A DNA stretch of 64,000 nucleotides from Setaria digitata (taxonomy: Eukaryota > Nematoda > Chromadorea > Rhabditida > Setariidae), in NCBI GenBank assembly GCA_003640385.1, contig RCAB01000146.1, positions 62,001 to 126,000 on the forward strand, read 5' to 3'. The notes below the pieces were generated by a model. That model saw nothing but the letters and a program-made list of their open reading frames with translations, did no database searches and was not told where the DNA came from. A program made the position numbers and the translations under genes. Positions within the stretch are counted from its first letter, which is position 1. Each line of letters starts with the position of its first letter. Positions 13,567 through 25,334 of the stretch are shown piece by piece.

Positions 13567-16500
13567 TCATTTTGCATCTCCAAGAGAGAAAAACAAAGAA
13601 TTTCTGAAAAGTAATTGTAAATTTGAACCTAATAGGCAAATCATTTCAATTTCCAAGACTGCCGCAACTGCTACTGTTGATGTTATCATTGCAAGTGCTT
13701 CTTTTTTACGTCGCTGTTTGTTCGTTCTATAATTATCCCGAACTATAGGATCTGCTGCTTCTATACACCAGTGCAAATGCGTCTTATCCCGTGGTCTTTC
13801 ACTTTGGCGAAGCATCGTCAGTGCGGCCCACGTATCAAGACTTTTTTCACAGTGATTCTATGGAGTAATCCTTGAGATCTGTAAGTTTAAGTTTAGACTT
13901 GATGCATTCCTTGTTTCTCTTTCACTCCTGAGAAATTGCACTCAGATAACACAATTGTGTGGGAAAGATCAGGAAAACAAAGTTGATTATTCTCTTTTTT
14001 TTTCCCGAAAATGTATACAGTAATCTTGATAATAATTCGACATCCACCAAAGATTATAATTTTACTTGTTTTTATCTGCTAACTAAAGTATCGTTTCCAC
14101 TGTACGGCAGAAGGACTAGGCCAGCTGGTAATTGTCTATAGGTTGAGGATATTTGGCTGTGAAATGAAACGTTATATCATAATGTCACGTTATATGATAT
14201 GATAAGAGTTCGTTCTCAAAATTTCATTATTAATTTTAGTGGAAATTATCGCTCACCAAGCATGCAGAAGATTGGAAAGTATTTTAAGTCCTGTTGTGAT
14301 GTGAAATAAGAAAAATATTGGGATCTTTGGGACAACTTGCCTCTTTGTTATTCTTAAGATTTCACTCTCTCATTTACTCAAGTTTTTTTCCTCCTAAGTC
14401 TGAAAAATACCAGAGGAGTTGAGTGCATTCCAAATTGTGTCCAAATAAAAATTTTGAATTTTGTATCTTTGCTGATACTACCAAAATTCACATTGTTTAG
14501 TGACAGAAAATCTAGATTTTCAGTGTTACAAAAGAATTTAAGGGCCATAGCCTAAAATGAATATGCTTTTTGGGATGTCAGATGAAGGAGGTAATTGATA
14601 GAATAAATGAATCGGTCCACTAGTTGCTGCTCATTATTTTATGGCTTAATTAGATAGGTGCCATTTAAGTTTAACATTGTGATAGTCGTTTACTGTTCTT
14701 CAGTTTTGTTGATAAAATGACATATAGATGACTCATTCCATCTAATAAATAGCATTTTTTCAAATTTTGTTTTATTAAGAAATACATCTAACTTTAATGA
14801 ATGCATACGATTGGCTGCAGATAGTGTTGCTATCTTTCACTTCACTACGTTTTTTTTTAATTAACTTAACTGCAGTCAGTACATTCTTACGGTTTCTTAT
14901 TTTGCGTTCATAAAAACACTGTTAAATTGTCATTTTGATATTCTCAGTTATCATTTGCGACAACGCAAAACCATAAGAAATCTAATAAACATTTTGCGAC
15001 AACAGTAACAGTACATGGAATGGTTAACATCTCATATTACACATCATTACCACATAAGACAACTGTTATAAGAATAATACTACCAATCATACTGCTGGTT
15101 TGTTTCTGCATGCATCATACCTTGTTCTTAGATAATCAAGTAGATCAGTTTAGAATTTTTAATTGTTGAAGCAAAATTACAACGTAATAAAACTATTCGA
15201 TAAGCGTAGATGGATTCTGCTAGTCGTTGTAGGAATTATTATTACTGCCGCGACAATTGATGCATTTCTCTTGGTGCATTAATATCTACGTCTACCAGCT
15301 AAAGTTTCACGTCGATAAAGTAATATTACCTGTGCACTTTATTATAGATAAGCTTATAAGCAATATAGGAGAATATTTTAATCATTTTAGTGTGTAGTAG
15401 GTCCGAAATAGAGAATGTAGTAGGTTCCGAAATACGCTCAGCACTTGGTGAGAAAGGCTTCATTTCAATTTTGCAATCGATGCCCAAAAATAGTCCACCC
15501 TTTGTCATTTCAGTCGTTCTTGCCATTATTATCATCGTCATCATCACTTCCCATTTTTATTATTGTTAACAATAATGGTGATGATTTAAATTTTTTCATT
15601 TCAATGATTTTTTAAGCGTTAGAATTTGTTGAGCAACTGAAATTATGTTATAGTAGTAGTAGTAGTAATATTTAGTGATAATGACGGTGATAAAGACAAT
15701 AACGAGAGTGATTAATTAAAGCGATTAAAGATTACTTTAATGAGCACGACGACTAATCTCTCTGGCTCAGTTTATTCTAACTCTACCTTCCTCCACGTTT
15801 ATTACCCTACTACTGTAAGGTAGAAGGAAAGGCCAGACCGAAAATATCGCCAACTTTTACTGTGCTAGCGTCGAGGACTTCGTTGAATCCATTGAAACGT
15901 AAGTTTCGGCTTGGCGCATACCTATCTTCCTTAGCTCTTAATTAAGGGAATCTATTTGAGAGGGCAATTTTGCCACTATTTTTGTTTTCCTTTCAGGTCC
16001 GCAAACGAAAGTTACTTTTTGGATATGAAAGCCTAACGAAAGGAATTATCAGTTAAGCTACCGTAATCGAGTAGTGTAGTAATGAATTGGGATCCCTCCT
16101 CTTCCTCTCCTTACCCTTGGCTAAATTAAAAGTGTTCTTGTCTTGAAATCGCACTGTCCTGGTCGCTGCCAATATTGCAGTCGCTTTTTGTGTTAGACAA
16201 AAGACAGGGTCATTTATCCAAAGGATGGCAATTTTTTTGGAGAATAGTTATTGCTACTTCTGTCACTCGGGCCACTGGCGGAGGAGCCAAGCCAAAGGCG
16301 TTCTCGTATTGAATCCTCCTTTCCTCCAACAGATGAAACAGGAAGGAAAGACACATGCACACTGCTCAATGAATGCATCCTTCCTCGTCCACCAATGGAT
16401 TCACTTCATCTGTCCCAGTCTCATCGTTCTCGTTCTAGTCAAGTAACTTGCTAGTTACTACTTACCAGCTAGTCTATCCTTCTCTACTCTCTTCCTTTCA

Positions 16501-17141
16501 TCCAAAGGCTTTTTTCAGGTCTAAGCTTAAGTCTCAATTCCATCGCTGATTGCATGCAGCAGTTTCGAAAAGCAATTACTGCCTACTTATAGTCCTCATT
16601 CCCAAGCAGTCATCTCTTAGCTAGTGATGTCTATCGTCCTCAACTGTTCACTTCTTTTATTACTTTACAGTGTTCCAATGATTACCAGCCAACCATCGAG
16701 TAGTTCATTTGCAGCCAGCAATTATGGCTCAAAGTTGAGGCTGAAAGAAGCAACATTAAGTCTTCTGTCCCGCTTTTGTCTGACACCATATTGTATCTCT
16801 CGATGAATCCATCAATTTTCACTCTTAGTGATGGCCTATTTCTTTATCGTACATTCAGTTTCATTTCAAAAACAGAAGACAAGAAAAAAGTTAGAAATGG
16901 TCTGGCACACTTAGATGTTGCAAAATACATCAACACTTCCATCACGACAAAATAATCTCCCATGCTGGTGATAAGAGAAGGATGAATGTGTTATCACTCA
17001 ACACCAGCTTCTTAGTGATTCGGTAGCTTGTTTTCCTCTTAGTTGTGTGAATGACATGGTTTTCTTCTCTGCTTTTGTATCTTCACTTCCTAACATATAG
17101 TAACGAAGTTTCCGCATCTCATCGTGTGCTGTTGACGCTAC

Positions 17142-17168
17142 TATATATATATATATATATATATATAT
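17142..17168. repeat. TA dinucleotide microsatellite
   Basis: About 13 perfect TA units in the long non-coding stretch upstream of muscleblind. Confidence 0.95.
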
Positions 17169-20100
17169 CTTTGCTACCAGTGAATGGTTTTCAGGGAAGG
17201 TGAAAACTTTTCTGAATTAGTTATATATGTCATTCACATTATTCAATGATTTCTTCACATCTAAATTTTTGCTAAAGACCAAAAAACATGCGAAATCCTG
17301 GCATCTTTTAGAAGGAGTTCATCAATTCTATATTCTCACCTGACGATTCTATTATCCAACTCTTACTCTTCAGTGATTCTGATGTCCTATCTTTTTGTCA
17401 CCCTTAAGCACTCTTACAGAACAGTAAACTTTGTATATATATATGCGAAATAATGTGCCATTTAAAAGCCATGAGAATGACAATCTCAACAGTTATTTGT
17501 TTCAGACTACTGCTAACTTCAACGTGACGTACATATGGTAGTTCCTACAACGCATCAAATATCAACTTTTAGTATACAACCGCAGCAAGTTTCATTTCTG
17601 TTTCCATTTCCATTCTCGTCGATTATTTAGGTTTGACTTTGGAGAGTTAACTAGTCTATTTGCCAATTTTCCTCTTATAAATAATAAAAAAGATTTATCT
17701 TCTATTCCAAGTATTAAATTGGTTTTTAGGATGAAATTCGTAAGATTATGCTGTATATGTACGATAGTGATAACAATAATAACGTGAAGAGTCATTCTGT
17801 ATGATTAAGGAAGGAAAGAAAAAAGGACGAAAATTACTGATTAGTACGTATTTAGGTAAATTAAGTAGATGAAATTAAGAAGCTGTATGAAATGATTAAT
17901 TTCGCCAGTGAAGGTAGCACTGATAGATGATTAGTAAGGCATCTATCTATTCTGCAAGTGATAAAATTCATTTACGATTCGAAAAAAAAAGAAAGGAAAC
18001 GAAAGAAGCTCGAACATATTCCGTTCTGGAAGAATAGAGAGAAAGGGAGAGGACGGGAGCAAAGTGAAAAGTCATTTTAAAGGAGGCAAAATTACGAGAA
18101 AGAGAGTTTGTTATCTATCGGCATCCCTAAAATTTGTCTTCTTCCGAAAATCGATTCAGTTCATTTATCATTTTCTTCGTCATTCCCTATTAGAAATTCT
18201 ACCTCTACCTACCTGTCCAGGTGCTTCACAATCCATCAATTCCATTTCTACTCACCACTTTTCTGGCTAATTTTTCTTTTTTTGCTAGTTACAGTGCATA
18301 ATCACGTCACTCAAATTCCCTCATGGCTTTTTTTTTACTAATTGAAAGTTCTTATTCAGTATTCAATTCATCCGTCACCATCATAAAAGTTCGATGAAGC
18401 TGAATATTATGGTAGTTAAAGTCTTTTTCATACTGTATTTGTCATACTATATAATCATTACAATTCTAAATTATATGGAATGAAGAAAGATTCTTCTTCC
18501 TTCGAATTATTTCAAATAGACATAAAATAAGTTAAAATTTTGCAATTTGATAATTAATTTTGGTTTTGAATTAAACATCTCTTAGCTTCTAAGCATAAAA
18601 GGTAAATTGCTGGCTTATGGAGTCGTATTGTTCATATGTTTTGAAATTGTCACCACAGTAAGGTGCATTCAAGAGTTGAAATACTAGTAACGGCAGTTGT
18701 TTGAACGACAGTTGTTTAACGAATTGTTAGTAATAATGCTTACTTCGTTATTTTCACAGGAAAATTTTGCCATGTTGTATTTATGCATTAGCACAGTGAG
18801 AGTTCCTTTTCCGCTGTAACACAACACGATTATTCAACGTGAAATACTCATAAGTTGTATTCTGTTGGAATCAGAGATATTGTATGCGGCAGAAACGTTT
18901 ATCATTAACACTAATTTCTAGTATTCCTTGTCACATAATTTTATCTTAATGAAAAAAAAAAAAGCGGAAGTGGTTATGTAAAGTGTTTGAATATGTTCCT
19001 AGAAAGAGGTGATAATATGATATTGGTATTTTAATTGGAGCTCCTTCTTTTCCCTTTAGCTGAAGTTCAAATTTTCTTTTAGTTTTTTCACTTTTTTTTT
19101 GTCAAAATGATCAATACTGAATGATTAACAAATTTTTTTAACGAGGTTTAAAAAAGAAATCACAAACTCATTAATATTTTTTTAAGCGCTGAACAAACTT
19201 ATTACAAATGAATAACTGACATTCATAGGTTTAGTTGACGCAGCTAAGAATTGTTAGTAATATATCTTTTGGTTCTCTTCCACATATAGTTTAAAAAAAC
19301 TGTTGCAGTGGCATGAAGAAAGGTACCAGCTAGAAATCATTTCAAAACAGATGCCAACTTTGATAAAACTTGGCTGTCAGATAGTTGCAGATAAATATTC
19401 CTGATATCGCTTGATAATATATGATAAAGAGCCTGGTTTGTACCTTGTCTAAAATATGCTTGGAATAAGTATCGCTTCCCACCAGCTAGGGATATCTTCA
19501 GTCTCTAGGATTTCCAAAAAGGGATAAAATATAAGGATGATATTAGACGGAATGACAGTGATGTGATGTTCATATATCAGCAACTGTAAAGTACGGACAG
19601 TGGTTATCCCGGGTACTGGAGACTAATGACCGTAATGTCATGGGTGAAACTAAGTAACCTTGTCAGAGTTCTAATAATCCTAGTAGTAAGGTGACCTTGG
19701 GGATGGGTAAGTGAGAAACCGGGTAAGGGATGAGTGGCACAGTAATACTTCTCATGAAATTTCGCTTTATTTCATCCTGGCTTTCGACTTTTTTTCTCTT
19801 CCTCTAACTTTTGACTATGATTTTTATGATCCTTTAAGAGACTGCAAGAAATAGTAACATGTGGTGGTAATTTTTTCATTCCCATTATGAGTTACTCAAA
19901 TATCCACTGTCGAAAGCAGTCATTCTTTCTATCAGCTGATAATAATTGATGAAGTGATAAGGAATATCTTCTGTCCATCATTTGATCAACTCCACATCAC
20001 TTCACGAGAACGACAAGCAGACACGCAGACAGACATGGCGAAGCATTTATAAATAATTCTGCACATTATATAAACATACTATGAGAGCCGTAAACGGACA

Positions 20101-21076
20101 GACGAACAGAGTGATGGATAAAGAGAGGATGATTGTAGAGGAAAGTTTACCAAAACTGGCTGGTATTAACAGTGCTGGATCGACCGGATGGGTGTGTCGG
20201 AGGTGTAGGCTGCATGCAGATGCGTGCAACACTGCAGTAGCCAGGGACATGCGTGCAGGACAGGTGTGTACAGGTGACAGACAGTGCATGTGTATGCGTG
20301 ATGCTGGTGCGTGATATGCTCTGTCGTGGTTTGCGAAACGACGACGCCTTGTCGAATTTTCATTTTGCGATGGTGTCGTTTTGCTAGTGGGGAGAATGCT
20401 CCTTTCGAGATGGGTGTGGATGGATCGGGAACGAACCGAACCGATACTGCGAGACGTGACGTCTTCATATAATTACGCTGCATGCGGGTACCATCGCTTT
20501 CACGGATTACGCTGAACAGAAGATCACTGATATGCGGATCGTAAATGACTTCCTCTTTTACTGATCTACACTTCGCTTATTCTCTTAGTCTCTTGCAAAG
20601 TAGGAAAAGGATAAGAACCTCTGCCGTAATTATTTCACTCTGGAAAAGAGGCGACTAATTTCGGAAGTCATAACCTCCGTAAATTTGACTGTCGACTTTC
20701 CTGATGTATTTATCTTATTTTAGTGATCAACTCGGACTCGAAAACAAAGTAGCAGAAGTTTGTTCTGCTTTTTCTGTGAAGATTGTTTTATTTGCTATAT
20801 GGATTTTGATGATGGAGGCATCTGAACCTCTACCATTCATGACTCATTGTCATTTACTCACCTTTCTTATTTAATTGTTCATACGTTAAAGCCAGAGCAT
20901 GCACATGTACATGCATAAAAGAATGCTTAATTCGAGGGATCTCATTTTTTCCGGTTGATTTCAGGCTGCAGATATTCTCTGATTACTGTTATTTCATTGT
21001 GTAATAATCGTGAATCGCTATTATACGATGATGATGTTATCATAATTATTATCTATATTTCTAGGCAATCATTGTC

Positions 21077-24000
21077 ATGTACGATGAGAACAGTAACGCA
21101 GCGGCAGCAGCAGCAGCAGCGGCAGCAAGCAGTACTTCCTCAACGGGTCTTATGTCACAATTGCTTAATGTTAAAGATTCCAGATGGTTACAGCTGGAGG
21201 TACGCTTATCAAAATAAAATTTCTTCAGTAGCATTGTAATATCAGGCTTTCAGCATGGTTAGTGCTTTTAAGCTTTCTCGAAATGTCAAATTATCATTTT
21301 ATATTCATAAATTAATATGTAAGGACGAGCTGTAGTAAATTTCTGGTATTTTCTCAATAAGAAAAAAAAAAGAACATCGGAATACCAAAGAATGTCATAA
21401 CAGTTTCCTTCAAGCAACTATTACTTTATCTATATGTTATGTCCGTAAATATGATCTTTTACAATGTAAGGAATTTTAACGTATTTTCTGATTTCATGCT
21501 TAGGACATCAGCTGTTCTTGGTTCCAAATAAACTCTGCAATTGTTTTAATTCTTTCTTTATCAAAAGATTGGTAAGTTTTCTAATTTTTTAACGCTATAA
21601 GAAGCTGAAATAAGTATTCTTGTTTAAAGAAATGAATAGAAATCGATAACTTTAATGGGAGTCCAGAAAGTGATGGATTTGTTTGTCGGCAATGAAATAG
21701 TTCTGAATTCTAGGTGTGTCGAGAATTTCAAAGAGGTCAGTGTTCGAGATCGGATGTCGAATGTAAATTTGCGCATCCGCCTCCACATGTTGATGTACAG
21801 AATGGTCGTGTCACTGCTTGTTATGATTCCATTAAGGTTTCTTCTCTCTTACTCGCTCCCTTCTCATTCGCTCACTTAATAGTCTAGAAGAGTAATGGGA
21901 AAATCCTAAACAAAGTGGAAGAGTGGTTGGATGACGAGAGTTCCTTTAAATGGAATAAGTGGGATGTCAACAGTTTCAAAACAAATTTGTAGCAGTTTCT
22001 CATTCTATAGCGTTCTTAATTTACTTTGCTATTCAGATAAACATCGATATTTTTTATGTGGTACAGAAATAGTTGCAGTTTGACCAGTAAAGTTGAGAAA
22101 AAATTCTTCTTTTGAGTGGGAAATAAATTGTTTGCATCTTTACGACTAATTTCTTATTTATATGAAATATGCTGAAGGATCTGAAAAAAAAAATAATGAT
22201 ATGAGAAGTCGTAAAGGTTTGGATTGAAATGTATGTATAAAATCAGATTTAAATCTGTGTCGAAAAACAGTGAAAAGTTTGCTGCTAGCTCTAACTACTT
22301 TATCGTGGACATAAGTTTAAAAAAAATTTTTCTATTGTTCATGGAAGAATTCATTGTGAAGCGGTAGCTAGGATATAACATCTCAAAATATATTGTTCGC
22401 CGCAACTGTATCACATTGAGACATACAAAACAACAGGGATTCTTTCAGAAATTCGTTAGAGATTACACAGTTGTGATTTAAAAGTTTTATCATTTCCAAA
22501 ATTAAAGTTTCCAATTAAAGTTGCCATAACGGAAACTTTCAATGATTTATTATTGATGAACGGATCATTCCGTTGCTGTATTTATCAGAAACGATCCATT
22601 ATAAATTAATTTCAATCCTATTCAATGTTAGCTCGGAATTCGGTATGATTATAAGTTAGAGACGATGATGGTTGGTCATCCGCTGCCTTAATGCATAAAA
22701 CATGATAGTTGAATCAGGAGGGCTTTTTATGATTTTCTTGAAAAAAAGACATTACTAGTTGGAAATGCAAGAAATATCTCTTCAATGAACGATAAAAAAG
22801 GCATTTGGAGCTCTTCCCATTATCTGCTTAGTCGGCCTTCCCTGACCCTGTATGTTTTTATTGCAGGGTCGCTGTACACGAGAAAATCCGAAATGCAAAT
22901 ACTTACATCCGCCGCAGCATCTGAAGGATCAATTACTGATAAATGGCCGAAATAATCTGGCTCTCAAAAATTTAATTTGTACACAGTTGAATCAGAATGC
23001 AGCAGCGGCAGCTCCTGCTGCACTTTCGACGATGAATCCATTAGCACAATTGGTTGTCAGTGGTCAAGCTAGTCCTGCAGCACTCAACGATCAACTTCTC
23101 ATTGTTCAACAACAGCAGCAACAAGCTGCTGCTGCAGCTGCTGCACAAGCTGCAACATTAGTTCCAGCTGCACTTCCGTATCAGTATTATCAGGGTATCA
23201 CCACCATGTATCCAACGCTCGTGCCTGTTCCAAGCAGCGATGCTGCTGCAGCTGCTTATCAAGCGGTTAGTATTTTTTCTTTCTTTTTTATTTTTTTTTA
23301 AATTATCTAGAAAAAAAACCTCTGCAAAGGTAAGTAAGTAGTACTTGTACGAGTTAATGGTGCTTAACAAATCTTATTTTTCATCCTGATTATAAGTTTT
23401 TGAATTCTCAGGAAATTGGTTGAGAAGCAATTATCAAAGAAGCTACCACAATTTTCCGAAATATTAGTTTGTGGAAATTGTAATCCCTGGAAATAGCAGA
23501 ATTTTCTTGGAGCGAAATTTTAGAGCAGAGCGCATTAAACCCGACACTTGGGTGTTTAGCACAGGATGAGCAGCTTGACGTCTGATTTAATCATCACGTT
23601 ATTTTCGCATACTGTTGGTGTGTCTGGTGCAGATATGCTGAGAACAGTATTTTAGTTGTAGATCATTCCGCCCAGCAATTTTGTGAAATTCTCAGGGATG
23701 GGTGATGTCACACTTTTTGGTCAGTTTCTTATGCCTTGCTATAGGAAATAGCAAATTGAACAATTTTAACATTCTGTGCAGGTTAGATCTTAATTTTGAA
23801 ATATTTTATCAGTGATTCACATCAAATATGCAGTCTAGCTTCTCTCAGTTTGTCGGGGAAGCATAATGCATGGGTACAAGTGTCGGTACGTTTCTCATCT
23901 CTTAATCTTCTACTCCTTGAATATTCTGCTTATTCCTGTCCCTTGTAATGAAAAGTTCAGGAAGAAATGAAATTTACCACACCTTAAAATAAGCGTTACT

Positions 24001-25292
24001 GCCTCGCTTCTGTGTACTGTGAGCTCGACCTAGAACGTTGTGTTTTTCCCTCCAATAATATCTTTTTTTGCGTGTCATTTTTTTTTCTGTTGCTTCTAAG
24101 CTCTCTCTTACATGTCGCTGCTACAATTTTTTGTGTAGAATTGAACACTACTGATCCATCCATTTTCATCGTGAAAACGGATGTGTTTTTGAATTAAGGC
24201 GCTTTTATGACATCTTTGAAACAACTGCTTCAAGCATGATTCATTTCATTCATTCATTTGAGCCACCGAGCAAATAATATAATAACTTGAACTGAACTGC
24301 CAGCAAAAGCCTCCTTCCTCTTCAGTGTTGCGGTGATACATATTACTCATACGAAATAAGTTCGTCTTGATTTTGAGTGTGTTGTTGGCAGGTCATCATT
24401 GGAAGTATGCGATGCTATTTCATTTACATCAGTATTACTGAGTTTTCATTAAATAGAATCCGAGAATTAGGAAGAAGCTAGTGCACTAGTTTCCGGGTAG
24501 CAATAGTAAGGATAGCGATTTCTTACCTAATAAGCTCATTAACATGTATACATATATATAATATATTCTGCTGAGAATTCCGTTGCCATTAGCTATACAG
24601 ATGAAATATAATCAAGCGTTTAAAAAATTTTAAAATAACTTGGAACAGATGGAACAGAATAAAAAAGATGTACTGTTACCCGCTGCAGTTCTACTCCTTA
24701 AAACCTGTAATCATATTCTTATTTCAAAAAAAAAACTGAAGTATGAAAAGTGTCTGATCGATGTAACACATGTTTAGGATGACGTTTCTCAGTTTCAAAT
24801 CATCCTACCACTCAATTTCTTCCACTTCTGTCGGCTGTTTACTGCCGATAGCATGCTAAATATGACTTATTGCAATCCATAAGTACCAATAATTGATTTA
24901 AACGATTAATTTATTGAGGAGTATAGTTAGAGTCACCTAACTTATTTACTAGCATTCCCCGTTGTTAGTGATAGCCGGGATTTTCTTCGTCCCAGTTAAT
25001 ATTGCTTGTTTCAATTACGTCTTCTAGGTAGGATTCCTCAATTTTTTGTTCTGCTTTTTGTCCAATTCCGTAGTGTTACATTTGAGGCCAGCAGCACACG
25101 TGAAGCATTCCCCATATTAGCCATAGGTTATTCGGTCACGAATTTAGGGGAAAAATAGCAATAATACACTGCGTGTTATCATATGCAAAGTCACGTTATA
25201 GGGGAGCAAATTAAACTTAAACTATGCACGCCGAACTGTTTTGATGTGAAAACTATTTTTTGTGTGGTGGCTTCTTAAATATATACATATAT

Positions 25293-25334
<42 letters not shown>

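Larger units (their letters stand above)
12101..21064. other. Long non-coding upstream region of muscleblind
   Basis: About 9 kb without a convincing exon on either strand. It contains a CT-rich tract (13500-13566), a TA dinucleotide run (17142-17168), short GTA repeats near 15650, and a GC-richer patch at 20060-20480 with several TGCATG motifs. No first exon for muscleblind could be defined, though acceptor-like sites occur at 20964 (GATTTCAG) and 21064 (TTTCTAG). It may be a long 5' intron, distal promoter or both. Confidence 0.5.

Noticed and set aside
13460..13815. Ser/Leu-rich frame and its antisense partner
   Set aside because: Artefact of a CT microsatellite.
20047..20483. Overlapping frames on both strands in a GC-richer patch
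   Set aside because: Both strands are open because of repeated TGCATG/TGTG-type composition; no splice-compatible neighbours.
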